Below are positions 47,673 to 57,510 of a stretch of DNA of 64,000 nucleotides, piece by piece. The translations under genes were made by a program, and so were the position numbers. Numbering within the stretch: position 1 is the first letter of the stretch; every line of letters starts with the position of its first letter. This DNA comes from Bacteroidales bacterium (GTDB lineage Bacteria; Bacteroidota; Bacteroidia; Bacteroidales; P3): positions 1-64,000 of the forward strand of contig JAEEHQ010000045.1 in assembly GCA_016280915.1 (NCBI GenBank), given 5' to 3'. The notes under the pieces were generated by a model that made no database searches, was not told the DNA's origin, and was given only the letters and a program-made list of their open reading frames with translations.

Positions 47673-48122
47673 TTATTCAATTACTGTAGCTGCACCACCC
47701 TTGGCCTCGATAGCCTGCTTTGCAGTAGCACTGAAAGCATGAGCAGTAACATTGATAGTCTTGTTCAATTCGCCGCGGCCAAGAATCTTGATGCGATCCT
47801 TACCGGAAATCAGACCATTCTGCTTGAAGACCTCGACATTGAAGTCGGTGATATTCTTGGTCTCAGCAAGATCATTGAGGGTGTCGATGTTGATACCGAC
47901 ATACTCAACACGGTTGATATTCTTGAAACCAAACTTAGGCAGGCGACGATAGATGGGCATCTGACCACCTTCGAAACCAATCTTCTGGTGATAACCCGAA
48001 CGTGCCTTGGCACCCTTGTTACCACGGGTAGAGGTACCGCCCTTGCCGGAACCGGCACCACGGCCGATACGTTTGGAATGCTTGATGGAACCTTCTGCGG
48101 GTTTGAGATTATTCAAATTCAT
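47673..48122 (-). CDS. rplO: 50S ribosomal protein L15
   Basis: 149 residues. MNLNNLKPAEGSIKHSKRIGRG and KGGTSTRGNKGAKARSGYH are characteristic. Late assembly protein of the large subunit. Confidence 0.98.
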   Translation of the reverse strand: MNLNNLKPAEGSIKHSKRIGRGAGSGKGGTSTRGNKGAKARSGYHQKIGFEGGQMPIYRRLPKFGFKNINRVEYVGINIDTLNDLAETKNITDFNVEVFKQNGLISGKDRIKILGRGELNKTINVTAHAFSATAKQAIEAKGGAATVIE

Positions 48123-48141
48123 AGTTTCTTCTCTTTTTATC

Positions 48142-48162
48142 CCTTAGGAGCAACTCCCAAGG
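48142..48162 (-). other. Short hairpin between rpmD and rplO
   Basis: Minus-strand CCTTGGGAG-TTG-CTCCTAAGG forms a compact stem with one mismatch and a 3-base loop in the 52-base gap. No T-run; perhaps RNA processing or attenuation. Confidence 0.45.
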
Positions 48163-48174
48163 AGTGTCTAACAA

Positions 48175-48360
48175 TTAGTTTTCCTCAACAGTGATTAAAT
48201 GTTTCACCTTCTCAATCATACCGAGGACCTGGGGAGTAGCCACCACGGTGCGCTCATGATTGATCTTTCTCAGGCCGAGGGCGGCCATCGTTCTCTTCTG
48301 ACGGGCGGGACGACCGATGATACTTCTAACCTGTTTGATTTTCAAAGTCTTTTCTGCCAT
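48175..48360 (-). CDS. rpmD: 50S ribosomal protein L30
   Basis: 61 residues. LKIKQVRSIIGRPARQKRTMAALGLRKINH matches the short bacterial L30. Confidence 0.97.
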   Translation of the reverse strand: MAEKTLKIKQVRSIIGRPARQKRTMAALGLRKINHERTVVATPQVLGMIEKVKHLITVEEN

Positions 48361-48378
48361 GATTTTTACCTCCTATGA

Positions 48379-48897
48379 TTAACCGTTAAACACTTTGTCG
48401 AGGGTGATACCGCGAAGCTCGGCTACCATGCAAGGATCCTTCATCTGCAGAAGGGCATTGATAGTGGCCTTCACAACGCTGTGGGGGTTGGAAGAGCCCT
48501 TACTCTTAGCAAGAACGTCCTTCACACCCACGCTCTCCAGAACAGCACGCATAGCACCACCGGCGATAACACCGGTACCGGGAGCTGCGGGTTTCAGGAA
48601 GACTTGGGCACCACTATACTTACCACTCTGCTCGTGGGGAATAGTGCCTTTCAGCACGGGAACCTTGATGAGGTTTTTCTTGGCATCGTCAACACCCTTC
48701 TGGATAGCAGCCTGAACCTCCTTGGCTTTACCAAGGCCATAGCCTACGACACCATTCTCATTTCCAATAACAACAATGGCAGCAAAGGTGAAAGTTCTAC
48801 CACCCTTGGTAACCTTGGTTACGCGATTGATCGCAACAAGACGATCTTTAAATTCAATTTCGCTAGATTTTACTCTTTTAACGTTTACTTCTGCCAT
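48379..48897 (-). CDS. rpsE: 30S ribosomal protein S5
   Basis: 172 residues. [19 protein letters not shown] double-stranded-RNA fold and [20 protein letters not shown]-terminal half. Contributes to decoding accuracy and mRNA unwinding. Confidence 0.98.
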   Translation of the reverse strand: MAEVNVKRVKSSEIEFKDRLVAINRVTKVTKGGRTFTFAAIVVIGNENGVVGYGLGKAKEVQAAIQKGVDDAKKNLIKVPVLKGTIPHEQSGKYSGAQVFLKPAAPGTGVIAGGAMRAVLESVGVKDVLAKSKGSSNPHSVVKATINALLQMKDPCMVAELRGITLDKVFNG

Positions 48898-48903
48898 GAC
48901 TTA

Positions 48904-49257
48904 TTAGAATTTTAAACCACCTTCTCTGGCACCATCGGCCAACGATTTAACACGACCGTGATAGAGGTAACCATTACGGTCAAACACCACGGTATTGATA
49001 CCAGCAGCGAGTGCGCGTTCAGCCAGCATTTTGCCAACCTTAGCAGCCACTTCGCTCTTTGTGCCACTCTTTTCAACACCTTTCTCCAAGGAGGAAGCTG
49101 CGGTCAGTGTCACACCTTTTACATCGTCAATCACCTGTGCATAAATTTCCTTATTGCTTCTGAACACAGAGAGACGCGGCATTTCTGCGGTACCGCTGAT
49201 CTTATGACGGATGCGGAATTTAATCTTATTTCTTCTTATATCTTTCTTTGTAGCCAT
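48904..49257 (-). CDS. rplR: 50S ribosomal protein L18
   Basis: 117 residues. [31 protein letters not shown] and the C-terminal [19 protein letters not shown] are diagnostic. Binds 5S rRNA. Confidence 0.98.
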   Translation of the reverse strand: MATKKDIRRNKIKFRIRHKISGTAEMPRLSVFRSNKEIYAQVIDDVKGVTLTAASSLEKGVEKSGTKSEVAAKVGKMLAERALAAGINTVVFDRNGYLYHGRVKSLADGAREGGLKF

Positions 49258-49288
49258 AATTGCTTATTCTTTGGCGTTCTAACTATTA

Positions 49289-49843
49289 TTATTTAGCAGC
49301 AGCTTTACCAGCCTTCTTACGCACCTCTTCACCCTGGAAGCGGATACCTTTGCCCTTGTAGGGCTCGGGTTTGCGCAGGGAACGAATCTTTGCTGCAGCC
49401 TGACCCAAGATCTGCTTGTCGCAGCAAGTCATGGTGATAATGGGGTTCTTACCTTTCTCGGTCACAGTCTCCACATGGATTTCAGGAGCAAGCTCAAAGA
49501 AAATCTTGTGACTGTAGCCAAGGTCCATCTCCATTACGTTACCATTGGCTTGGACTTTGTAACCAACGCCAATAACTTCCTGGACGGTCTTGAACTGCTC
49601 AGTGACACCTTTCACCATGTTAGCAACCAAAGCGCGATAGAGACCATGCATAGCCTTATGCTCCTTGCTGTCGGAGGGACGCTCGAAATGGAGCTGACCG
49701 TCCTCAAGTTTCACGGTGATGGCAGGATTCACCTGTTGGCTCAGTTCACCTTTGGGACCCTTTACGGTAATAACATTCTCAGGAGATACCTTCACTTCAA
49801 CACCTTGGGGAAGGTGGATAGGCATTTTACCAATTCTTGACAT
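49289..49843 (-). CDS. rplF: 50S ribosomal protein L6
   Basis: 184 residues, two L6 repeats. MSRIGKMPIHLPQGVEVKV start and the C-terminal PEPYKGKGIRFQGEEVRKKAGK end. Confidence 0.98.
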   Translation of the reverse strand: MSRIGKMPIHLPQGVEVKVSPENVITVKGPKGELSQQVNPAITVKLEDGQLHFERPSDSKEHKAMHGLYRALVANMVKGVTEQFKTVQEVIGVGYKVQANGNVMEMDLGYSHKIFFELAPEIHVETVTEKGKNPIITMTCCDKQILGQAAAKIRSLRKPEPYKGKGIRFQGEEVRKKAGKAAAK

Positions 49844-49865
49844 TCTATTAATCTCCTCTCTTTAA

Positions 49866-50267
49866 TTAGCTGATGTAACAAATAACTTCGCCACCCACAT
49901 TCAAAGTGCGAGCTTCCTTGTCGGTCATCAGACCTTTGGAAGTGGAAATGATGGCGATGCCAAGACCGTTCAGTACGCGGGGCATCTGGTCAACGCTCAC
50001 ATAGCGACGCAGACCGGGGGTGCTAATGCGTTTCAGTTCAGAGATAGCGGAAATCTTAGTCACAGGGTGATATTTCAACGCAATCTTGATGCTCTGGTTG
50101 TGAGAGCCTTCGTTCTCGAACTTGTAGTTAAGGATATAACCTTTTTCGAAGAGGATCTTGGTGATCTCTTTCTTCATGTTTGATGCAGGGATTTCGACAA
50201 CTCTGTGCTTAGCGGCAATAGCATTGCGCATGCGGGTCAAATAATCTGCAATAGGATCTGTTACCAT
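49866..50267 (-). CDS. rpsH: 30S ribosomal protein S8
   Basis: 133 residues from ATG 50267 ([16 protein letters not shown]); the longer ORF track start adds an unrelated 20 residues. [20 protein letters not shown] and GGEVICYIS are typical. Confidence 0.98.
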   Translation of the reverse strand: MVTDPIADYLTRMRNAIAAKHRVVEIPASNMKKEITKILFEKGYILNYKFENEGSHNQSIKIALKYHPVTKISAISELKRISTPGLRRYVSVDQMPRVLNGLGIAIISTSKGLMTDKEARTLNVGGEVICYIS

Positions 50268-50348
50268 TATATTATTCTTGATTTTAAGTTTTGTAGTATT
50301 GGGCTTGCCAACTTGCAAAGCTACCAATGAAAAAATTTTAATTATCTA

Positions 50349-50648
50349 TTACCAGCTTGACTTCTTAACACCGGGGATAAGACCGCTGACGGCCATCTCA
50401 CGGAAGTTGATACGGGAAATGCCGAACTGACGCATGTAACCCTTGGGACGGCCAGTGAGCTGGCAGCGGTTGTGCATGCGGATGGGGTTGGAGTTTTTCG
50501 GGAGTTTCTGAAGAGCGATGACGGCCTTCTCAACTTCCTCGGGCTCACCCGTGCGGACGATTTCCTTTAAAGCAGCGCGCTTGGCAGCGTAGCGAGCAAC
50601 CATCTTTGCTCTCTTACGTTCTCTTGCCTTGATTGATTCTTTTGCCAT
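50349..50648 (-). CDS. rpsN: 30S ribosomal protein S14
   Basis: 99 residues, the longer non-zinc type with no CxxC pairs. [24 protein letters not shown] and [21 protein letters not shown]. Confidence 0.97.
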   Translation of the reverse strand: MAKESIKARERKRAKMVARYAAKRAALKEIVRTGEPEEVEKAVIALQKLPKNSNPIRMHNRCQLTGRPKGYMRQFGISRINFREMAVSGLIPGVKKSSW

Positions 50649-50654
50649 TATCTC

Positions 50655-51215
50655 TTATTTTTGTTGATTCTTAAAAGGAATGCCAAACTGTTTGAGCAAC
50701 GACATAGCCTCCTTGTCGGTGTTAGCCGTGGTCACGAAGGTGATGTCCATACCCTGGATGCGGTCGATCTTGTCGATATCGATCTCGGGGAAGATAATCT
50801 GCTCGGAGATACCGAAAGTGTAGTTACCCTTGCCGTCGAAACCCTTGTCGTTGATACCACGGAAGTCGCGGATACGGGGAATAGAGGCAGTAATAAGACG
50901 CTCCAAAAATTCGTACATGCGCTCGCCACGGAGAGTCACACGGACACCGATGGGCATGCCACGACGCAGCTTGAAATTAGAAATATCCTTGCGGGATTTA
51001 GTGGCAACGGCCTTCTGACCAGCAATCAAGGTCATCTCTTCGATACCCTTGTCGATGACTTTCTTGTCGGCGATAGCTGCTTTGCCGAGACCCTGGTTCA
51101 GGGTAATTTTCTTCAGACGAGGAGCCTGCATAACAGTCTTATAGCCATACTCTTTCATCAGAGCGGGCAGGATTTCCTCGTTATACTTGGTCTTTAAAGT
51201 AGGAATATATGCCAT
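50655..51215 (-). CDS. rplE: 50S ribosomal protein L5
   Basis: 186 residues. Binds 5S r[22 protein letters not shown] and [20 protein letters not shown]. Its ATG shares a base with the rplX stop (TAATG), a coupled start. Confidence 0.98.
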   Translation of the reverse strand: MAYIPTLKTKYNEEILPALMKEYGYKTVMQAPRLKKITLNQGLGKAAIADKKVIDKGIEEMTLIAGQKAVATKSRKDISNFKLRRGMPIGVRVTLRGERMYEFLERLITASIPRIRDFRGINDKGFDGKGNYTFGISEQIIFPEIDIDKIDRIQGMDITFVTTANTDKEAMSLLKQFGIPFKNQQK

Positions 51216-51529
51216 TATTTAATCTCCTCCCCTGATTTTTTAGAATAACGTACGAGTTTACCAGTTTTCTCGCTCACTCTGCGACCGATTCTGGTGGGAG
51301 TCTTACCGTCCATGACCATGAGGTTCGACAGATGGATGGGGGCTTCCTGCTCAACGATACCTCCCTGGGTGTTCTTAGCATTAGGTTTGGTATGTTTCTT
51401 GACCAGGTTACGGCCTTCCACGATGGCGCGATTCTTTTCGGGATAAACAGCCAGGACTTTACCGGTCTTGCCTTTGTCTTCACCGGCAATCACCATGACG
51501 GTATCCCCTTTCTTAACGTGCAATTTCAT
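51215..51529 (-). CDS. rplX: 50S ribosomal protein L24
   Basis: 104 residues. KOW motif [20 protein letters not shown], then [21 protein letters not shown]. Early assembly protein. Confidence 0.98.
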   Translation of the reverse strand: MKLHVKKGDTVMVIAGEDKGKTGKVLAVYPEKNRAIVEGRNLVKKHTKPNAKNTQGGIVEQEAPIHLSNLMVMDGKTPTRIGRRVSEKTGKLVRYSKKSGEEIK

Positions 51530-51552
51530 TTCTTTTTCTTCTTTTTGTGTTA

Positions 51553-51921
51553 TTACAATACTTCAGGGGCCAACGAAACGATCTTCATGAATTGTTTGTC
51601 ACGGAGTTCGCGTGCGACGGGTCCAAAAATACGGGTGCCACGCAGCTCATCTGCGGGAGTGAGCAGGACACAGGCATTATCGTCGAAGCGGATGTAGCTA
51701 CCATCATTGCGGCGAATTTCTTTCTTAGTACGGACCACAACTGCTTTAGAAACAGCTCCCTTTTTAATGTTGCCGGAAGGAATAGCGTCTTTCACAGCTA
51801 CCACGATAGTGTCGCCAATAGTGGCATAACGCTTCTTGGTGCCGCCGAGAACGCGGATACACAGAGCACTCTTAGCGCCACTGTTGTCGGCAACGGTCAT
51901 TCTGGTTTCTTGTTGTATCAT
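51553..51921 (-). CDS. rplN: 50S ribosomal protein L14
   Basis: 122 residues. [24 protein letters not shown] and [28 protein letters not shown] are diagnostic. Confidence 0.98.
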   Translation of the reverse strand: MIQQETRMTVADNSGAKSALCIRVLGGTKKRYATIGDTIVVAVKDAIPSGNIKKGAVSKAVVVRTKKEIRRNDGSYIRFDDNACVLLTPADELRGTRIFGPVARELRDKQFMKIVSLAPEVL

Positions 51922-51959
51922 TTCTTTTCGTTCTTTTTGTCTTGGTGGTTGTGTCTAAA

Positions 51960-52214
51960 TTACTTAGCTCTCTCGACGATTTCCACGAGGCGCCAACATT
52001 TGTTCTTGCTCAGAGGACGGGTCTCCATGATGCGCACAGTGTCGCCAATGTTGGCCTCATTCTTCTCATCGTGAGCCATGAACTTGGTGGACTTCTTCAC
52101 GAACTTGCCATACAGGGGGTGCTTAACTTTGCGCTCGACCATGATGACGATCGACTTGTCCATCTTGTTGCTCACCACAACACCGACTCTTTCTTTTCTT
52201 AAATTTCTTTCCAT
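51960..52214 (-). CDS. rpsQ: 30S ribosomal protein S17
   Basis: 84 residues from ATG 52214 ([21 protein letters not shown]); the ORF track start adds 40 codons from the rpmC region in another frame. [24 protein letters not shown] end. Confidence 0.98.
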   Translation of the reverse strand: MERNLRKERVGVVVSNKMDKSIVIMVERKVKHPLYGKFVKKSTKFMAHDEKNEANIGDTVRIMETRPLSKNKCWRLVEIVERAK

Positions 52215-52221
52215 ATCTATT

Positions 52222-52431
52222 TTAGTTCTGCTTCTGCTCGGCAATCTCGCGGGCACGGAGCTCGGTGAGAAAACGGGCGATTTTTTTTCTACTTTCTTTA
52301 ATGGTATTGGGGTTCTCGAGCGGGGAGACAGCATGGGTCATAAGCATCTTCTGATACATGTTGCGCTCAACGTCCAACTTTTCCTTAATCTCAGCAGTCG
52401 AAAGCTCTTTTATGTTTAATTCGTTCTTCAT
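52222..52431 (-). CDS. rpmC: 50S ribosomal protein L29
   Basis: 69 residues, helical hairpin at the tunnel exit. [21 protein letters not shown] and [19 protein letters not shown]. Confidence 0.97.
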   Translation of the reverse strand: MKNELNIKELSTAEIKEKLDVERNMYQKMLMTHAVSPLENPNTIKESRKKIARFLTELRAREIAEQKQN

Positions 52432-52445
52432 GACTGTATCTTCTT

Positions 52446-52868
52446 TTATTCTTCGATATAATCTCTTTTAACAACAAACTTGGTCGAGATGGGGAGCTTC
52501 TGAGCTGCCAGACGGAGAGCCTCCTTAGCCACATCCATGGGAACGCCTTCGCATTCGAATAGGATGGTGCCGGGCATAACGCGGGCAACAAAGTATTCGG
52601 GAGCACCCTTACCTTTACCCATACGCACCTCGTTAGGTTTCTTGGTGATGGGCTTGTCGGGGAAGATGCGGATCCAAATCTGACCTTCACGTTTCATGTG
52701 ACGCGTTACAGCTTGACGTGCAGCCTCTATTTGACGGCCTGTGATGAAACAGGTTTCCAGGGATTTGATACCAAAGGTACCGAAAGCCAACTCGTGACCA
52801 CGGAAAGCATTGCCTTTAATTTTACCCTTTTGCTGCTTTCTATATCTTGTTTTCTTAGGTTGTAACAT
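52446..52868 (-). CDS. rplP: 50S ribosomal protein L16
   Basis: 140 residues. [19 protein letters not shown] start, [23 protein letters not shown] and [22 protein letters not shown]. Helps form the A-site tRNA region. Before it lies a 74-base gap with three AACCTAT-like tandem heptamers near 52915-52940. Confidence 0.98.
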   Translation of the reverse strand: MLQPKKTRYRKQQKGKIKGNAFRGHELAFGTFGIKSLETCFITGRQIEAARQAVTRHMKREGQIWIRIFPDKPITKKPNEVRMGKGKGAPEYFVARVMPGTILFECEGVPMDVAKEALRLAAQKLPISTKFVVKRDYIEE

Positions 52869-52942
52869 TTTACTTCTTGTTTAGCGGTTACTGTCTGCGG
52901 TGTATTGTTTCTTTAACCTTAACCTATAACCTATAACCTTTA

Positions 52943-53698
52943 TTACTTACTGTTGTTATTTCTATTGTTGGAACGACGACGGCCACCATTGCCACCACGA
53001 CGCTCGCCACCATTCACTGCAGGACGGTGCTCGTTCTTCTGACCACCAACGGTGGAAGCAACCAGCTCGCGCTTACCATAAATGGTACCACGGCAGATGT
53101 AAACCTTCACACCAATGCGACCATAAGTGGTATGAGCTTCGGCATTTGCGTAGTCGATGTCAGCACGCAGGGTGTGCAGAGGAGTACGGCCCTCTTTGTA
53201 GTGCTCGCTACGGGCGATCTCAGCGCCACCGATACGACCACTGATGGAGACCTTGATACCCTCAGCGCCGGAACGCATAGTGCTCACGATAGCGTTCTTG
53301 ATGGCACGACGATACTGCACGCGGCCCTCAATCTGCTTGGCAATATTCTGGGCAACCAAGACGGCATCCAACTCGGGGCGCTTCACCTCGGAGATGTTGA
53401 TCTGGACGTCCTTGCCAGTAAGTTTCTTCAATTCTTCCTTCAGCTTGTCAACCTCGGAACCAGCCTTGCCGATAATCAGACCTGGACGGGCGGTATTGAT
53501 GGTGACGGTGAGGAGTTTAAGGGTTCTCTCGATGTAGATTTTCGAGATGCTGGCCTTAGCGAGACGGACATTGAGGTACTTACGGATTTTGTCGTCCTCG
53601 ACGAGCTTCTGCTCGAATCTGCGACCACCGTACCAGTTAGAATCCCATCCGCGGATGATGCCTAAACGATTTCCAATTGGGTTAGTTTTTTGTCCCAT
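52943..53698 (-). CDS. rpsC: 30S ribosomal protein S3
   Basis: 251 residues. [24 protein letters not shown] start, KH domain ([20 protein letters not shown]) and C-terminal S3 domain ([13 protein letters not shown]). Ends with a Gly/Arg/Asn-rich tail ([16 protein letters not shown]) longer than in E. coli. Confidence 0.98.
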   Translation of the reverse strand: MGQKTNPIGNRLGIIRGWDSNWYGGRRFEQKLVEDDKIRKYLNVRLAKASISKIYIERTLKLLTVTINTARPGLIIGKAGSEVDKLKEELKKLTGKDVQINISEVKRPELDAVLVAQNIAKQIEGRVQYRRAIKNAIVSTMRSGAEGIKVSISGRIGGAEIARSEHYKEGRTPLHTLRADIDYANAEAHTTYGRIGVKVYICRGTIYGKRELVASTVGGQKNEHRPAVNGGERRGGNGGRRRSNNRNNNSK

Positions 53699-53723
53699 TG
53701 TTTCTTTCTTCTTATTTGATTAA

Positions 53724-54161
53724 CTATTTAGTTTCTTCAACTTTAGCTTCAGCCTTAGGAGCCTCTTCAACACGGCTGCCCAGGATAACGGTGATATGGT
53801 TGCTGCGTTTGCGGATTCTGTAGCCACGGCCCTGAGGAGCAGTGCGCATACGCTTCATCGTGCGGCCTTCGTCAACCATAATCTGTTTCACATACAGCTG
53901 GCTGTCTTCAAGACGGACACCCTCGTTCTTGGCCTGCCAGTTGGCAACTGCACTCAGAATGAGCTTGTACATCTTAGGAGCGGACTCTCTGGGGCAATAT
54001 TTAAGGATACCCAGAGCCTTATCAACGTCAACGCCGCGGACCATGTCGGCAACGAGACGAGTCTTACGGGGCGAAGTAGGATTGTTCATCAGCTTAGCCA
54101 CGTAGAGGGTCTTTCTTGCTTCTTTCTGTGCTTCTGCACTAATTCTTTTTCTCTGTCCCAT
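53724..54161 (-). CDS. rplV: 50S ribosomal protein L22
   Basis: 145 residues. [20 protein letters not shown] and the tunnel loop region [21 protein letters not shown]. Acidic Ala/Glu tail ([14 protein letters not shown]) at the end. Confidence 0.98.
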   Translation of the reverse strand: MGQRKRISAEAQKEARKTLYVAKLMNNPTSPRKTRLVADMVRGVDVDKALGILKYCPRESAPKMYKLILSAVANWQAKNEGVRLEDSQLYVKQIMVDEGRTMKRMRTAPQGRGYRIRKRSNHITVILGSRVEEAPKAEAKVEETK

Positions 54162-54195
54162 TTCTTATTATTTGCGATTTATGGACTTTAACTTT

Positions 54196-54474
54196 TTATT
54201 TCTTTGCTTTATCTTTCGATCCTGCGTGGCCGCGGAAGATACGGGTGGGGGCAAATTCGCCCAGTTTATGTCCAACCATATTCTCGGTTACATACACGGG
54301 GATGAACTTGTTGCCATTGTGCACAGCAATGGTCTGACCCACGAAATCAGGGCTGATCATGGAAGCGCGGCTCCAAGTCTTGATGGTAACCTTCTTGTTG
54401 TTCTGCTGAGCCTCGATAACTCTCTTCTCAAGTTTGTAGAAGATGTACGGACCTTTCTTTAATGAACGACTCAT
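54196..54474 (-). CDS. rpsS: 30S ribosomal protein S19
   Basis: 92 residues. [42 protein letters not shown] and [16 protein letters not shown] are diagnostic. Confidence 0.98.
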   Translation of the reverse strand: MSRSLKKGPYIFYKLEKRVIEAQQNNKKVTIKTWSRASMISPDFVGQTIAVHNGNKFIPVYVTENMVGHKLGEFAPTRIFRGHAGSKDKAKK

Positions 54475-54496
54475 TTTCTTTTTCTTTTAAAATGAA

Positions 54497-55321
54497 TTAC
54501 TTCTTTCTTCTTTCGACAATGTACTTGCTCGACTGCTTCTTAGGAGCGCGAGTCTTGTAACCCTTGGCGGGAATGCCCTTACGGCTGCGGGGATGTCCGC
54601 CGGTCTGACGGCCTTCACCACCACCCATCGGGTGATCAACAGGGTTCATGACAACGCCACGGTTGCGGGGACGACGGCCCAACCAACGGTTACGACCAGC
54701 CTTACCACCAACCTCGAGGTTGTGCTCAGCATTGGAAACAATACCCACAGTGGCACGGCAGGCCTGGAGAATCATGCGCATTTCACCGCTGGGCATCTTA
54801 ATGATTGCATACTTGTCGTCACGAGACATCAGCTGTGCATAAGCACCAGCACTGCGCACCATCTTGGCACCCTGGCCAGGACGCAGCTCGATGTTGTGAA
54901 TCAGAGTGCCGAAAGGAATCTCGGCGAGGGTCAGCGTGTTGCCGACTTCGGGTGCAACACCTTTACCAGACATGATGGTCTGTCCGACTTTCAAACCCTG
55001 GGGGCAGAGGATATAACGCTTCTCACCGTCCTTATAGCACACGAGGGCGATGCGGGAGGTACGGTTGGGGTCATACTCGATGGTCTTTACGACTGCGGGA
55101 ATGCCATCCTTATCTCTCTTGAAATCGACGAAGCGATACAACTGTTTATGACCACCGCCGATGTAGCGCATGGTCATCTTACCCTGGTTGTTACGGCCAC
55201 CGCTTTTGCCGTAGCCACACACCAAACTCTTTTCCGGCTTGCTGGTCGTGATGTCATCATTGGTGACAACGATTTTGCGACGCTGACCGGGGGTTGTCGG
55301 TTTAATTCTTTTTAAAGCCAT
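54497..55321 (-). CDS. rplB: 50S ribosomal protein L2
   Basis: 274 residues. Peptidyl-transferase-centre protein. [38 protein letters not shown] and [20 protein letters not shown] with the conserved histidine. Full length. Confidence 0.98.
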   Translation of the reverse strand: MALKRIKPTTPGQRRKIVVTNDDITTSKPEKSLVCGYGKSGGRNNQGKMTMRYIGGGHKQLYRFVDFKRDKDGIPAVVKTIEYDPNRTSRIALVCYKDGEKRYILCPQGLKVGQTIMSGKGVAPEVGNTLTLAEIPFGTLIHNIELRPGQGAKMVRSAGAYAQLMSRDDKYAIIKMPSGEMRMILQACRATVGIVSNAEHNLEVGGKAGRNRWLGRRPRNRGVVMNPVDHPMGGGEGRQTGGHPRSRKGIPAKGYKTRAPKKQSSKYIVERRKK

Positions 55322-55396
55322 TTCTGTTTTTCTTTTTAGTCGCTTATCAGTGGACTATTACTATTAATGTTATTAATTTATGTTTCTTTAGTACGT

Positions 55397-55432
55397 GCCA
55401 AAGGCATGGGGCTCTCACCTCATGCCTTCGGC
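55397..55432 (-). other. Strong hairpin in the rplW-rplB gap
   Basis: Minus-strand GCCGAAGGCATG pairs with CATGCCTTTGGC (11 Watson-Crick pairs and one wobble) around a 12-base loop. The 124-base gap is the longest inside the S10 part of the operon. No T-run follows, so it is more likely a regulatory or processing site than a terminator. Confidence 0.6.
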
Positions 55433-55445
55433 CTCATACCATCAT

Positions 55446-55796
55446 TTATAAGCTTGCGTAGAAGTCGATGGCATCGCCTTCAGCCAACGTAACGATGGCC
55501 TTCTTAAAGGCGTTGGTACGGCCTACGAGGTATCCAGCCTTGGTGTAGCGGGCTTTCACTTTACCGCTATAGTTCATCGTGTTCACGTCCAGGACCTTCA
55601 CATTGTAGAAAGCCTCAACAGCCTTCTTAATCTCAATCTTATTGGCGCGCTTGTCAACAATGAAACCGTAACGATTCAGAACCTTAGGCTCGGGTTTGTT
55701 CTTGTCGCGCTGAATGCGGTTAAGCTTCGGAGCGGCAGCGGCCTCAGTGATTCTGGTCATCTTCTCGCTAATCAGAGGTTTTACTATGATATTCAT
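55446..55796 (-). CDS. rplW: 50S ribosomal protein L23
   Basis: 116 residues. IVKPLISEKMTRITE start, YGFIVDKRANKIEIKKAVEAFYNV, VNTMNYSGK. Docking site for trigger factor and SRP. It has an insert (AAAAPKLNRIQRDKNKPEPKV) not in E. coli. Confidence 0.97.
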   Translation of the reverse strand: MNIIVKPLISEKMTRITEAAAAPKLNRIQRDKNKPEPKVLNRYGFIVDKRANKIEIKKAVEAFYNVKVLDVNTMNYSGKVKARYTKAGYLVGRTNAFKKAIVTLAEGDAIDFYASL

Positions 55797-55829
55797 GTTA
55801 AACTTTCTTAAATCTTTTTACTAACTACT

Positions 55830-56462
55830 TTATTTTGTTGCCAAAACGCGGTTAATTTCGTTGATCGAACCCTCACTGAGGATGATATTTTTGCAGTTCA
55901 AAATGTCGTAAGTGTTTAGCTCAGACACATTTACTACTTTTACACCCTGGATGTTTCGAGCAGACAAAGATACGAAATTATTTTGATTCTCAATAACAAT
56001 GAGCGATTTTTTATCAGCAACGTTCAGATTGTTGAGGATCTTAACCATGTCTTTGGTCTTGGGGGCGCTGAGGGTGAAGTTCTCAACCACGGTCAAGCAG
56101 TTCTCAGCAACCTTGGCACTGAGGGCAGAACGACGGGCCAGACGTTTCACCTTGATGTTCAGTTTGAAGCGATAGTCGCGGGGTTTAGGTCCAAAGATGG
56201 TACCGCCGCCGACGAAAACGGGGCTCTTCAAATCACCAGAACGCGCACCACCGGTGCCTTTCTGACGTTTCAGTTTGCGAGTACTGTGAGCATTCTCACT
56301 GCGCTCCTTAGCTTTAGCTGTGCCCTGACGGTTGTCTGCCAGGTATTGTTTGCAATCCAGGTAGATAGCGTGCTCGTTGGGCTCGATGGCGAAGATAGAA
56401 TCGTCCAGGTTGATGGTTCTACCGGTTTCGCTTCCGTTGACATTATAGACTTTTAACTCCAT
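55830..56462 (-). CDS. rplD: 50S ribosomal protein L4
   Basis: 210 residues. [31 protein letters not shown] loop and [17 protein letters not shown]. Its start overlaps the rplC stop by 10 bases (ATGGAGTTAA), suggesting coupling. Confidence 0.98.
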   Translation of the reverse strand: MELKVYNVNGSETGRTINLDDSIFAIEPNEHAIYLDCKQYLADNRQGTAKAKERSENAHSTRKLKRQKGTGGARSGDLKSPVFVGGGTIFGPKPRDYRFKLNIKVKRLARRSALSAKVAENCLTVVENFTLSAPKTKDMVKILNNLNVADKKSLIVIENQNNFVSLSARNIQGVKVVNVSELNTYDILNCKNIILSEGSINEINRVLATK

Positions 56463-57082
56463 CTCTCAAGTTTTAAAATTGAACCTTTGGGTCCCGGTAC
56501 AGAACCTTTAACAATAATCAAATTCTTTTCAGGGATAATCTTGACAACCTGAAGGTTCTGGACCTTCACACGATGGTTGCCAGTTTGGCCGGCCATACGC
56601 ATGCCCTTGAAAACGCGCGAAGGATAGGAGCTAGCACCTACCGAACCGGGGGCACGCAGACGGTCGTGCTGACCGTGAGTCACATCACCGACACCGCCAA
56701 AACCGTGACGGGTAACGACGCCCTGGAAACCATGACCTTTGGAGGTTCCCACTGCATCGACGAATTCGCCTTCCTGGAAGACATCGACTGTCAAAACTTC
56801 ACCATGTTTCTTCTTGTGACCCTCCTCAAAACGGGTGAACTCAGCCACATAACGTTTGGGAGTGGTGTTGGCCTTGGCAAAATGGCCACGCATAGCCTTG
56901 GTGGTGCGGCTTTCTTTCTGCTCACCAAAGGCCAGCTGAATTGCAGAGTAACCATCCTTCTCGATGGTCTTTACTTGTGTCACTACACAAGGACCAGCTT
57001 CAATCACAGTGCACGGAATCTGCTTTCCGTCGGCATCAAAAAGACTGGTCATTCCAATTTTTTTACCTAATAATCCTGACAT
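56453..57082 (-). CDS. rplC: 50S ribosomal protein L3
   Basis: 209 residues. [32 protein letters not shown] start and [27 protein letters not shown], with the Gln that is methylated in other bacteria. Full length. Confidence 0.98.
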   Translation of the reverse strand: MSGLLGKKIGMTSLFDADGKQIPCTVIEAGPCVVTQVKTIEKDGYSAIQLAFGEQKESRTTKAMRGHFAKANTTPKRYVAEFTRFEEGHKKKHGEVLTVDVFQEGEFVDAVGTSKGHGFQGVVTRHGFGGVGDVTHGQHDRLRAPGSVGASSYPSRVFKGMRMAGQTGNHRVKVQNLQVVKIIPEKNLIIVKGSVPGPKGSILKLERWS

Positions 57083-57185
57083 TTCTTTTTAGGGATTGTT
57101 GTTTGTTTTGTTTGTTAGTACTCAGCATATTTTCATCTCCGTAACCATCCGTCGACTACTAACATTGGCTGACAGTTTTTAATTA

Positions 57186-57494
57186 TCACACTTTGATCTC
57201 AACTTCAACACCGCTGGGAAGCTCCAGTTTCATCAGTGCATCGATGGTCTTTGCACGATCGTTGATTTCGATGTCCATCAAGCGCTTGTAGCTGCTCAGT
57301 TCGAACTGCTCGCGGCTCTTCTTGTTCACGAAGGTAGAGCGGTTGACGGTGAAGATCTTTTTGTTGGTCGGCAGAGGAATGGGGCCATTCACAACTGCGC
57401 CGGTCATCTTGACGGTCTTAACAATTCTCTCGGCAGATTTGTCGACGAGATTGTGGTCGTAAGATTTCAGTTTGATTCTAATTCTTTGACTCAC
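57186..57494 (-). CDS. rpsJ: 30S ribosomal protein S10
   Basis: 102 residues. [25 protein letters not shown] and [30 protein letters not shown]. It follows fusA by 16 bases, so the str and S10 operons are joined. Confidence 0.98.
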   Translation of the reverse strand: MSQRIRIKLKSYDHNLVDKSAERIVKTVKMTGAVVNGPIPLPTNKKIFTVNRSTFVNKKSREQFELSSYKRLMDIEINDRAKTIDALMKLELPSGVEVEIKV

Positions 57495-57510
57495 GGTTAA
57501 TGTATTTTTA

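Noticed and set aside
52900-52942. AACCTAT-like tandem heptamers between rpsC and rplP
   Set aside because: Only about three units; too short to call a functional repeat.
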